Positions 25,036-35,356 of a stretch of 64,000 nt of DNA are shown here, in pieces. The position numbers were made by a program, and so were the translations under genes. The notes under the pieces are model-generated. The model was not told where the DNA came from. It saw only the letters and a program-made list of their open reading frames with translations, and searched no databases. Position 1 is the stretch's first letter. Every line of letters begins with the position of its first letter. The stretch comes from Dillenia suffruticosa (lineage: Eukaryota > Streptophyta > Magnoliopsida > Dilleniales > Dilleniaceae), in assembly GCA_033439265.1 (NCBI GenBank), contig JAVTVX010000002.1, forward strand, positions 7,042,174 to 7,106,173, in the 5' to 3' direction.

Positions 25036-26520
25036 GATTTCAAATTCCGTCAAATGTTAAAATGTTCAGGGAGGGCGTGTGTCACCCGTGCCACCCGTGC
25101 CACCCGTGCCACCCTTGCCCACCCGAGCTCGCCCGCCCGAACGCCCGAGCCAACGCACGTGCCACCTGAGCTAGCACTCTACGCAGGCACTCTTAATTGC
25201 TGGATTCTGCCTCCACCGTGGTTCGAACTCCGAACTCCGAACTCCTGCATGCAACCTGTAAACTACCGAGCCAAAAATATTATTATGATATAAATTTCCT
25301 TTTTATTATTTATTATCTTTAATTCAAATATTTCTAATAATAAAAAAATAATATATAATAATAATTTAAAATAATAAATATAATAACTTTTTTTATTTAT
25401 ACCACCCACCTAAAATAATATTAATTAAAAATAATAAATATGATAATTTTTAATAAAATAAAAAATAATAAAATACTAATTTAAAATAAAATAATTAATT
25501 AATTAAAAAATATGTTAATATTATATTTTGATTTCTTCTTTTTTCTTTTATCTTATTATTTTATTATTTCTTTCATTTTTATTTTATTTTTTTAATCTAT
25601 AATTTAAAAATGGATTACAATATCTCAAAACTATAAAATTATAATTATCAATAAATTATAATATATTAATAATTTAAAAAATCTATATATTTAATTACAA
25701 AATATTTTTATTCGTTATAATAAAATTATTATATATTATAATAAAATTATTATATATAAGAAATGAGAGTAGAAAGAAAAAAAAACCCAAAAATAGAGAT
25801 AAGGAAAAAAACGGTGAGAATAGAAAACAAATAGGAGGAAGAAAGCAAAATAACAACACCCGGTGGTACAGTGCTAACACGTCTTCTGTTAAGTCGAGAT
25901 CCAAGTTCAAGATTCGAATCCCTTCAACTACTACAAATTTATATTTTTTGCATTAAAACAATGAAGGACGCCCAAACAGGGCGCGCGGGCGCGTGGGCGC
26001 CTGCCTGGGCACCCAGGCAGGCACGCCCCAGCAAGCACGGGCACCCAGGTAGGCACGCACGGGGGCCAGGCAGGCGCGCGCAGGGTGCGGGTGCCCAGGC
26101 AGGCAGGCGCCCGTGCGTGCATGGGCCGGCGCTCGCGCAGGTTCAGATTAATATTTAATTAAAAATTTTATATTATTAAATAAAATAATACAAATAAAAT
26201 AAAATTACCTATACAATAATAAAAAATATTAAATAAAAAAAAAAGAAAAAAAATAATAAATTAATTAAAAAATATATATATAATTTAAATAAAATAAAAT
26301 ATATGGTTTTTTTAGAATTAAGAAATATAATATAATAAAATAAAATGTAAATTAAAATATTATAAAATAATAATATGATTTGTTAATATAAATTAATAAA
26401 ATAAAATAAAAATAAAATAAAATTATAATTAAAAGAAAATAAAATTCAGCGACGGATTTTCAAATCCGTTGCTGAAATTATTAAAATAAAATAAAAATAA
26501 AACAAAATTCTAATTATTCA

Positions 26521-26837
26521 GTGACGGATTTGAAATCCGTCGCTGAATCAGTCACGAATTTGGAAATTAGTCGCTAAATTAAATTACCAACTAAATTAAT
26601 TTTTTAATTTAAATATTATATTAATATTATATTTTATTTAATTATATATAAAAAACCTATTTAACGACGAAACAGCGACGGATTTGGAATCCGACGCTGA
26701 ATCAGCCACGGATTTGAAAATTCGTCGCTAAATTAAATTACCAACCGTGGTTGTTAAATTAATTTTTTAATTTAAATATTATATTAATATTATATTTTAT
26801 TTAATTATATATAAAAAACTTATTTAGCGACGAAATT
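26521..26837. repeat. Imperfect tandem duplication (period about 154 bp) in CACTA element
   Basis: 26521-26674 and 26675-26837 share in order a GACGGATTTG hairpin, TCGCTAAATTAAATTACCAAC, and TTTTTTAATTTAAATATTATATTAATATT followed by TTATATATAAAAAAC. The second copy has a short extra segment (CGTGGTTGTTAA) in the middle. Confidence 0.85.
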
Positions 26838-27127
26838 TGTAACAAAAAATGTTTTTGGTCGCCAATTAGCGACGAATTTAGTCACGAAAATTTTTTCGTC
26901 ACTAATTAGCGACGAATTTAGTCACAAAAATTTTTTTGTCACTAATTAGCAACGAATTTTGCTACGAATGATATGTCCGTCGCTAATTTAGCCACGACTT
27001 CCTTTTCGTTGCAAATTTTGTGGTAAATTAACGACGAAAAAGTTTTTGTTCTCTAAATTCGTCGCAAAATAGCGACGAATTTTTTTCGTCACGAAAATCC
27101 GTGGCTAAAACCGTATTTTTTGTAGTG

Positions 27128-28500
27128 TATGCACTAAATGGGTGTTTATAAACAAATTAGATGAATATGGTATAATCACTAGAAATAAAGCAAGACTAAT
27201 AGTTCATAGGTGTGGTCAAGAAGAAGTAATAAATTATGATGAGACATATGTCTTGGTAGCTAGATTACAAACCATTAGGATGCTCATAACTTTTGCTTAC
27301 TATATAAATTTTAAATTATATCAAATGAATGTAAAAAATGTCTTCCTAAATTGAACCATAAATGAGTTAGTTTATATAAAATAATCATCCAGATTTGAAA
27401 ATCCAAAATTACCAAATCATATGTGCAAATTGAATAAAACCTTATATGGTTTAAAATAAGTTCCAAGAGTTTGATATGTGAGACTTAACACATTCCAAAT
27501 TGAAAATGAGTTTGAGAAGGAACATGTTGATACAATCTTATTTATTAAGAGAAATGGTAAAAAAGTATTAATAATCCAAATCTATGTGGATGACATAGTA
27601 TTTGGAGCAACCAATGAATAATTTTATCAAGAATTTACTAAATCAATGCATATTGAATTTGAGATGAGTATGACGATAGAATTAAACTATTTTTTAGGCT
27701 TGCAAATTTAACAAACACAAAAAATGATATTTATAAATCAATCCAAATTTATTAAGAAATCGGTAATGAAATCAAGGAATATGCCACACCTATAAGTACT
27801 CTAATTAAACTAGATAAAGATGAAAAGAGAAATGAAGTATATCAGAACTTATATAGGAGTATGATTGGCTCTTTAATATACCTAACTACGTCAAGACTGG
27901 ACATTTTATATAGTGTATGTTTATATATTAGGTTCCAATCTAATCCCAAAAAGTTAAATTTAGCTACAGCAAAAAGGATTTTGAGATATTTGAAGGATAC
28001 ATACAATCTAGGATTGTGGTATGACAAAAATTTATCATTTGATTCGTATGGATATTCGACGCAGATTTTACTGGTTGTACACTAGATAGGAAAAATATAA
28101 GTGATACTTGTCAATTTTTTTTTTAAGTATGCTAGTGTCATGGTACTTTATGAAGCAAAATGGAGTTGTTACCTTAATCACAGAAGCAAAATATGTGCTT
28201 GTAGGGTAATATTGTACTCAAATCTTGTTGATCAAATATTAGTTTGAGGATTTTGGATTGAACCTAGAAAACATATCAATCAAAATAAATAACACTAGTA
28301 CTATAAATTTGACCAAAAATCTAATCTATCACTCTAAAAATATACACATTGAGATTAGATATCATTTTATAAGAAATCATGTGTTTAAGAAAAATATAAT
28401 TTTAGAATATGTAAAAACTAAAAAATGAGTTGCTGATATTTTCACCAAATCATTGGATAAAAAATGATTTTGTGATCTAAGAAGAGAATTAGGCATGAAG
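27128..28500 (+). pseudogene. SIRE-like RT and RNase H remnant
   Basis: The RT begins before the CACTA insertion (about 24520-24613, ending at KPKHQLVI) and continues at 27131. The ORF 27142-27354 has INKLDEYGIITRNKARLIV. The catalytic box IYVDDIVFGATNE is at about 27581-27619 with both Asp intact. 27861-28085 is the MIGSLIYLTTSRLDILYSV segment. RNase H ends near 28500 (IDIRYHF-like and F-C-D-L-R-R-E-L-G-M text). Scattered stops make it non-functional. Confidence 0.85.
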
Positions 28501-29176
28501 AATTGAATTCACAAAATTTAGATGCTTAAAATTGAATAAAATGCATCCTTGAACCAATTAGATAAGAATATGAATGTAACTTCTGAAAAATTCTAGAAGT
28601 TTGACAAAGTATATTGATTTACTAAGAGACAAGCCGACTATGGAAAAGATAAATCGACCTGCAGTTTGATTTTAAAAAACAATCTTATGTGTAAGCTGAC
28701 TCGATATGATTAGAGTCAACTCATGAGTAGTATACCCATGAATGTATGTTTTAATAAAAAAAAATCAAATTGTGTAATATATAAGTCGACCTATTAATTT
28801 CATGACTCAAAACTAAGTTCTGAAAATTAAGCAAGTCGACTTGTTAATACAATAAGTCAATCCCGTGAAAATCATGGCTCAAAACATTTTTCCTGAAAAA
28901 TTAATTTAGTCGACTTATAGAAAAAACAAGATGACCTATGAGTTAATACTTGCATACTGCAAGATGATTTATTCAAAAGTATAAGTCAACTTGTAAAATC
29001 CAAAACACATAAAGAGTTTTTGAAAACTAACCAAGTCGACTTGGCTCTTCTGTAAATCGACTCGAACAAGTCAACTCATATGGTTCATAACTAAATTGAA
29101 TCCAAAATTCCGACCCAAAAATTCATTTCTCTCTCAATATAACCCGAATCCGATCCGAATATGAATCACAAAGTTC
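28501..29176 (+). other. Post-pol internal region with GTCGAC motifs
   Basis: Non-coding part of the SIRE-like element between pol and the gypsy insertion. It carries the same GTCGAC-type motif as the LTR (for example near 28779, 28834, 28910, 29034) but does not otherwise align with the LTR. Confidence 0.6.
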
Positions 29177-29394
29177 TAGAGCAGGACTAAAATCATTGTA
29201 GGGGTGTTTTTTTGTAATCTGAATTCCATTTTCCTCCTCTTCTCTCTATAATCCCGTTTTCAGAACTACCATTGTGAATGTTCTCTTATTCATCAATGGA
29301 AATTCATCTTGTTTCTAAGTCCGATTGAGTTTCTCCATTCCCATACTTAATCCTACTTAGAATTTGTCATTGAGATCATCTTTCTTTTGCATCA
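29177..29394 (+). repeat. 5' LTR of gypsy element, truncated
   Basis: Matches only the last ~220 bases of the 3' LTR (33677-33899), from TAGAGCA to GCATCA. The first 300 bases are missing, so the element lost its upstream U3. Confidence 0.9.
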
Positions 29395-30307
29395 ATTGGT
29401 ATCAGAGCCTTGGTTAGGAATCACTTTGATGGCAAAGGGAACTCGATCTCAAGATTTGAATATGAAGTTGGAAGAGATGATGAAAGCTTTGTTCATGGAG
29501 CATAAAGAGGTTCTTGATAGAGAAATGGATGCTCTCAGATCTCTGGTTTTAGAAAATCACTCGAGAAGTATTCATAATTCTCCACGTCATTGGAGAAACT
29601 GGAAAGGAGTTCAAGGGAAGGTAATAACTGACTCTGAAAGTAGTAGACCTCCAACCGGAGATAATTCTGCAATTCTGTCCCTACCAAGACCTGTTCAACA
29701 AAGACCTTCCAGGAAACCCTTTAGAACTCTTACATTAGTAGAGTTAGATAAAAAAATGAAGAAAGGATTATGTTTTTGGTATAATGAAAAGCATGAAATG
29801 GGTCACAAATAGTACGTAAAACAGTTGTATAGGGTGGAAATGTGGCCAGAGAATGATGAAGAAGAAGAGGGCACAGGAGATGACACCATTGTGTTAGATG
29901 ATGAGGCTGTCAATGCTCATATATCAGTACAAGCAATGTCATGTATGACACTTCCCAATTTTCACACCATGAGGGTACATGGTCACATAGGGAAGGCTAA
30001 TTTTTATATACTACTAGATAGAGGAAGTTCCCATAATTTTATTCATCTTGATATGGTGATCAAATATGGACTGAAAATACAAGACGTAGGAGCTATGTCA
30101 ATAGCAATGGCTGATGGATGTAAACTTCAAACTTCCACCATCTGTCCTGAATTCAGATGGGTAATGCGTAGACAAGAATTCTGCACAAAAGTTATGTTAC
30201 TATCTATCAAAAGGTATGATGTAGTGTTAAGAGTTCAATGGTTATCAACACTTGGCAACATCACCTGGAATTTTGAAACCCTCATAATTGAGTTCATCTA
30301 TAAATGA
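29387..30307 (+). pseudogene. Gypsy gag (internally deleted) and protease remnant
   Basis: The ORF 29387-29812 starts like a chromovirus gag but passes from an N-terminal helix straight to the pre-zinc-finger linker; the central capsid-like domain is missing. The zinc knuckle is damaged: it reads CFWYNEKHEMGHK then stop, with the second and fourth Cys lost. 29825-30307 is the retropepsin-like domain, in which the catalytic triplet reads D-R-G (LLDRGSSHNFI) instead of D-S/T-G. Confidence 0.8.
29395..29409 (+). other. Primer binding site of gypsy element
   Basis: ATTGGTATCAGAGCC directly after the LTR end; TGGTATCAGAGC is the exact complement expected for initiator tRNA-Met. Confidence 0.9.
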
Positions 30308-30439
30308 AAGAAGGTGGTGTTGAGGGGATCAACTGAGCTAAAGATCATTAAAGTGTCAAAGATGCAGAAACTCTTGAAAATCCCTTCTCAGGCGCAGTCT
30401 GCAAGTCTGTGTTAAATCCAGCTGAAACAAGAAGATAAA

Positions 30440-31335
30440 GTGCAGGTACCTAAAATTAATCCTCAACCACAACTTTCATTAGCTGAGGTAAACACAGCTG
30501 AACACCCTGAATTTGTTACTCCTTTTCACTCTTTTCTGCAAGAGCTTCTGTTTGAATATTTCGATATATTTGGAGAAATGATGGAGTTACCTCCATCAAG
30601 AAGATGTGATCACAAGATCATTTTAAAAGAAGGGGTGAATCCTGTAAATGTGAGGCCTTATAGATATCCAAAATTTCAGAAGACTAAGTTTGAGAGGCTG
30701 ATCAAAGAAATGCTCTCTAATGGCATTATAAGACTTAGTACTAGTCCTTATTCATCTCCTGTGGTGTTAGTCAAGAAAAATGATGGATCATGGCGAATGT
30801 ATATTGATTACACGAAAATCAATGAGGTTACTATCAAGGATAGGTTTCCCATTCCCTTAGTCGATGAGTTATTAGATGAATTATTTGGCTCCCACATATT
30901 TTCAAAACTGGACTTGAGATCAGGATATCATCAGATCAGAATATACATTGATGACATTGAAAAAACTACTTTTAAGACTCATGACCGGCATTATAAGTTT
31001 TTAGTCATGTCTTTTGGGTTAACTAATACTCCATTAACCTTTCAAAAGCTTATGAATGATGTGTTTAGATCTTATTTAATGCAGTTTGTGTTAGTGTTTT
31101 TTGATAATATCCTCATTTACAACAAGACGAACAGGAGCACCTAGTGCAACTAAGGACAGTTTTTGATCTTTTGAGGCAACTTCAACTAAAGCTTAACGGA
31201 AGCAAATGTTCTTTTGCTGTCATACAAATCCAATATTTGGGACATATCATTGATCATTCAGGGGTTAGAGCTAAACCTGAAAAATTAAAAGCTATTAAGG
31301 AATGGCCTCAACTTAAATCTGTCAAAGAACTATGA
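30440..31335 (+). pseudogene. Gypsy reverse transcriptase remnant, catalytic Asp changed
   Basis: Long ORF with typical gypsy RT blocks: VRPYRYPKFQK, SPYSSPVVLVKKNDGSWRM, DRFPIPLVDELLDEL, FSKLDLRSGYHQIRI and FKTHDRHYKFLVMSFGLTN. The active-site box reads VFFDNILIY: the second Asp of the usual F-x-D-D box is Asn (codons GAT AAT at 31103-31108). A stop at 31142-31144 separates the thumb part (31144-31335, CSFAVIQIQYLGHII). Confidence 0.9.
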
Positions 31336-32250
31336 GGATTTCTAGGGCTTACAGGATACTATAAGAAGTTTATTCAGTATTATGAGATCTTAGCTAAGCC
31401 ACTTACTGATATGTTAAAGAAGCAGGGATTCATTTGGACTAATGACTCAATAATTGCTTTCGAAAAATTAAAAGATGCTTTGTGTCGAGCTCCAATTCTT
31501 ACACTACCAGATTTTACGAAGGAATTTTTGGTAGAGACTGATGCTTCTAACTGTGGAGTATGAGCTGAGTTATTGCAAAATAATAAACCAGTGGCTTTTT
31601 AAGCAAGGCTTTAGTCCTCAGGCATAGAGCTTTACCTGTCTATGAGTAGGAATTGTTAGCAGTGGTATTAACAAGGCAGAAATAGAGGTCTTATCTGGTT
31701 AGGACTCACTTTGTGATAAGAACAGGATATCAGAGTTTGAAGTATATCCTAGAATAGAAAATCTCAACATCAACTTAGCAAAAATGGTTGGTTAAGCTCT
31801 TGAACTATGATTTTTTAGTAGTATACAAGAAAGGAGTTGAAAATGTGGTGGCAAATGCACTATCTCAAAGACCTATGGAGCTTAAGGAATCAGAAATCAA
31901 TGCTATGACAACTATTAGCACAAACCTTATGTCTGAAATCCAACAAAATTGGCAAGTTGATGATAAACTCAAAAAACTACTGTCGCAACTACAAGATGGA
32001 AGAACTATTAAACATTACTCTTGGGTAAATGGAATCTTGTACTGAAAGGGCAAGATTATAGTGGGTAATATACCTGAATTGTACCTAAAATTAATTCAAT
32101 TATGGCACTTTAGTGCTACTGGAGGTCATTCAGGAGTGGAAGTCTCTTACAAGAAACTTAAACAGTCATTCTATTGAAAGCACATGTACTTGGAAATTAC
32201 TAAGACCATTGCAGAATGTGAAGTCTGCCAACGATGCAAAACAGATAATA
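31336..32250 (+). pseudogene. Gypsy RNase H and integrase zinc-finger remnant
   Basis: RNase H text at 31480-31600 (LPDFTKEFLVETDASNCGV) and the connection region at 31788-32045 (YDFLVVYKKGVENVVANALSQR). After that the integrase HHCC zinc module is readable across frames at about 32090-32240 (GGHSG, then CEVCQRCK). Interrupted by stops and frameshifts. Confidence 0.8.
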
Positions 32251-33375
32251 GTGTTTATTTTGGCCTCCTATAACCCTTACCTATTCCTACTTCGGTATGG
32301 AGTGATATAACCATGGATTTTATAGAAGGACTTCCCAATTCTTACGAAAAATCTGTGATTTTAGTCGTAGTGGATAGATTAAGCAAATATGCACATTTTA
32401 TTCCTTTGTCCCACCCTTATTCTGTTGTAACGGTGGCTCAAGCCTTCATGGATTCAGTCTTTAAGCTACATGGAATGCCCAGAACCATTGTAAGTGATAG
32501 GGACAAGGTGTTTCTCAGTCAATTCTAGAAAGAATTATTCATATTACAATAGGTGAATTTGTAATTTTTCTCAGCCTATCATTCCCGGTTCGATGGCCAA
32601 TCTAAGGTAGTGAATAGATGCTTAGAGCAGTATTTACGATGTATGATTAGTGATAAACCTAAGGAGTGGGCGAGATGGCTACCTTTGGCAGAATTTTGGT
32701 ACAATACTAACTATCACACAACCATAAGGACAACCCCTTTTCAAGTATTATATGGGCAGGAACCCCCTACTCATTATCCCTATCTTCCTGATTTTTCTGA
32801 TGTAGACGCTGTTGATAAGAGTTTAACGGCAAGGGAGTGCCTCATTCATAATCTTAAGTATCAACTCAGTAATGCTGAGAATAGGATGAAGTAGTTGGAA
32901 GACAAAAAGATAACTGATAGAGAATTTTCAGTTGGGGACTGGGTATATGTTAAGCTCCAGCCATATAGACAACATTCTCTGAAAGCTCATCACTGTCAGA
33001 AACTATTACCAAGATACTTTGGCCCCTTCCTGATTCAAGCTAGGGTAGGTAAAGTAGCATATCAATTGCAGCTCCTTAGTGATACTAAGATTCATCCTAC
33101 CTTTCATGTGTCCCTACTCCAAAAGAAGGTTGGAAACTAACTATTGGCCCCTCAATTGCCTAGGGACATCAATGATCAAGGTCAACTTCTACTGGAACCT
33201 ATGGCGATCTTGGACAGACGGGTAGTAAAGCAAGGGAATGTTGCTGTTACATAAGTTTTGGTCCAGTGTGGCAATGGTTTTCTTGAAGATGCTATATGGG
33301 TTAATTGGCATGATCTTAGGCAAAAATATCCTGCTTTTGATCCTTGAGGCCAAGGATCTTTTGAAGGGGAAGGGA
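32250..33375 (+). pseudogene. Gypsy integrase core and chromodomain remnant, DDE Glu changed
   Basis: Core: [10 protein letters not shown] (first Asp), [11 protein letters not shown] (second Asp), then FDGQSKVVNRCLEQYLR where the catalytic Glu of the usual G-Q-T/S-E is Lys (AAG at 32604-32606). 32895-33140 is the GPY/F-type C-terminal part (PRYFGPFLIQARVGKVAYQL, IHPTFHVSLLQK). A chromodomain-like tail follows (AILDRRVVKQGN, then VLVQ...WVNWHDLRQKYPAFDP read across a stop). Confidence 0.85.
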
Positions 33376-33376
33376 T

Positions 33377-33899
33377 TGATGCATAAAGAGATATTAAGGA
33401 GTTGCAAAGAAGTCGAAGTCATAGAGCATTGTTGTAATGAGGCTGCAAAGAAGTCAAAGTCATAGAGTAGTGTTGTAATGAGCTGGCGAATTGTTAATGA
33501 GCTGGCTAGTTAGTTAAGATGGTTGATTAGTTAGTTGGCTAGGACGGTTGCTTAGTCAGTTGGCTAGGATGGTTGCTTAGTCAGTTGGCTAGTTAGTTAG
33601 GACGGTTGTTAGTGAGTTGCTTAGTTAGTTAGGATGCGTATAGAGGGATTGCAGTGGGGGAAACAGACTCTGATATAGAGCAAGATTGAAATCATTGAGG
33701 AGTGTCTTTTTGTAATCTGAATTCCATTTTCCTTCTCTTCTCTCTTCTCTCTATAATCTCATTTTCAAAACTATCATCGTGAATGTTCTCTTATTCGTCA
33801 ATGGAAATTCATCTTGTTTCTAAGTCCGATTGAGTTTCTCCATTCCCATACTTAATCCTACTTAGAATTTGTTATTGAGATCATCTTTCTTTTGCATCA
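33377..33899 (+). repeat. 3' LTR of gypsy element (523 bp)
   Basis: Starts TGATGCA and ends TGCATCA, a perfect 7-bp terminal inverted repeat. It is preceded by a purine tract (GAAGGGGAAGGGAT, 33363-33376). It contains two internal tandem arrays: units with GCAAAGAAGTCRAAGTCATAGAG (33397-33466) and units with GTTGGCTAGGAYGGTTGCTTAGTCA (about 33530-33600). Confidence 0.92.
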
Positions 33900-35338
33900 C
33901 CATCACAAAGGGTAAGTCCTACAACTCAAATTTCTGCAAAAGAAAATTAAATTTTGGTAGATTTATAAATTGAGAATTTTTTTTAAAAAAATTAATTTTC
34001 TCTATGAAGAATATCTTAGTCATATTCTGCCTAGTTCAATACTCAACCCAAATGAGGATGTGTATGAAAATCTAGTTAGAAAACTCTACAATAATGTTGA
34101 AATTATAAAGGAAATTGGACAACACATTCTAAATATTCACTACCACTTTTCTACGATTTAGAATCCTGCACATTTAAAACCTACATCAAAGGAAAACAAA
34201 TAATGGTCACCCCTAGAGAATTATGTCGAATGTGCAACCTGGAGTGGACACCTATTTCTACTTGTGAGGAATATATGAAAAGGGACCAAGTCAAGTGTAG
34301 AAGAATTGTGTTCAAGAACAATAATTTAAAAGAACTAGAAGATGTCAACACAAAAGCAAAAGATTTGGGTATTTATGAACGAATTCTTCACTTTATTATC
34401 AATCATGTATTGAGACTAGGAGGTGGGAACCATTTAACTATTATCAAGGAAGATTTATGATTAATGGCATGTATTATGGATATAAAAAATCCTAGTCTTC
34501 ATTTCTTTGTCCCATACTTCATGATTATGGTAGCCAAATTAAATTCTTCAAACCTTTCCTATTGTTCCCTAATCCCAAATATCCTAATTGTGAACAAAAT
34601 AGATCTGAAGGAGGTAAGCACTAAGTTAATTTTAAAGCATGACATTAGTGAATCATCCTTGAAAAAGGCAAAATGAATTTGCAAAGATGGGGTATGGGAA
34701 AGATATGATGAAAATGAGCACAACATATGGGAAAAGAAAAGACAAAGAGATGAAGTTGGACCTAGCGAACCATCCAAAGAGAGTTTAGAGAAGAAAATCT
34801 ACAAATTGTCCTTTCATCCGGTGCTCCTCCTATATCATTTCCCTCTTCTTCTTCCTCTGAGATCACCGTGGATATGATTTGGAGAGTTTTGGTCCATGTA
34901 CAAGCACAACTCCTTAAGCTCAAAGATCAAAACTTTCAAACTCATACAAGGCTCACTCAACTAGAAAACTTAATCAAGGAAAGTCACCCCAAACCTCTAA
35001 GCCCTTCTTGAACACCATTCTCTTGTCTTTCTTATGGGCTACTATGTCTGCAAAAACCTACTTTTTATTTTGATGATATCTTGACTTTTCTTATATTTTT
35101 TTCAATAGCATTTGTGGTAGGTAAACTTTTGAATGTAATCAGAATTACATGATACATATGCATATGCTTTACTTCTAACTTATTAGCCTAGCTACGCTTG
35201 AGTGTTCCTTAATCACATGTCTTGATTTAACTCACCCCTAAGTATTTCTACATGACTTAGCTATGCAACATGTTGCATAGATTGAGGGAGAGTGTATTTA
35301 ATTTTTTTAAACAATTTTCAAATAAATCTTTGTCATTA
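33900..35338 (+). pseudogene. Third ORF block of SIRE-like copia element (post-pol ORF remnant)
   Basis: Three neighbouring + strand ORFs (33970-34161, 34203-34460, 34464-34676), followed to about 35010 by charged text, lie between pol and the 3' LTR. That is where SIRE/Maximus elements carry an extra ORF sometimes called env-like. Recognisable text is FLYEEYLSHILPSSILNP and LGIYERILHFIINHVLRLGGGNH, in which residues before the H resemble the plant-transposon-protein pattern of such ORFs. I cannot show a signal peptide, fusion peptide or membrane span, so I make no functional claim. The remaining bases to the polypurine tract are non-coding. Confidence 0.5.
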
Positions 35339-35356
35339 TCAAAAAGGGAAGATTAT
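35339..35356 (+). other. Polypurine tract of SIRE-like element
   Basis: TCAAAAAGGGAAGATTAT immediately upstream of the 3' LTR start (TGAATAAAAT at 35357). It resembles the conserved CAAAAAGGGGGAGATTG of the lineage. Confidence 0.8.

Larger units (their letters stand above)
24614..27127. mobile_element. Non-autonomous CACTA-type DNA transposon (2514 bp)
   Basis: Begins CACTACAAAAAAAAACAGC and ends TTTTTTGTAGTG, so the termini are CACTACAAAAAA inverted repeats. The repeats extend imperfectly into the TTAGCCAC / GTGGCTAA boxes. The flanking trinucleotide TAT is duplicated (24611-24613 and 27128-27130), the three-base target duplication of En/Spm elements. The copia RT reading resumes across the site, showing a clean insertion. 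Subterminal regions consist of many short TTAGCGACGAAAA / GTCGCTAAA motifs in both orientations. No transposase is encoded. It also contains two GC-rich islands, tRNA-like box sequences and long AT-only stretches. Confidence 0.92.
29177..33899 (+). mobile_element. Reina-like Ty3-gypsy chromovirus inserted in the copia element
   Basis: + strand element with a partial 5' LTR (29177-29394), a tRNA-Met primer binding site, gag/protease/RT/RNase H/integrase/chromodomain-like remnants in gypsy order, a polypurine tract and a complete 3' LTR (33377-33899). A short LTR of about 520 bp plus an integrase C-terminal chromodomain points to the Reina lineage of chromoviruses. Many stops and at least three altered active-site residues show that it is dead. 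Confidence 0.85.

Noticed and set aside
25862-25925. A real tRNA gene.
   Set aside because: B-box-like GATTCGAATCCC is present but I could not fold a full cloverleaf with matching acceptor arms; kept only as a tRNA-like finding.
25021-26158. Two GC-rich ORFs (25021-25293 and 25871-26158) inside the CACTA element as possible captured genes.
   Set aside because: Their residues come from short tandem GC repeats (ATRATRAT; APAWAPRQARP). There is no recognisable domain, and neither codes through the AT-rich flanks.
29165-33910. ATCACAAAG on both sides of the gypsy element (29165-29173 and 33902-33910) as its target-site duplication.
   Set aside because: Gypsy elements normally make a five-base duplication directly abutting the LTRs. 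Here the 5' LTR is truncated and the right copy lies two bases beyond the LTR end, so the match may be chance or a by-product of the deletion.
33970-34676. Functional envelope gene in the SIRE-like element.
   Set aside because: Position fits the extra ORF of the lineage, but no signal peptide or membrane segment is visible and the frame is broken three times. I annotate it only as a post-pol ORF remnant.
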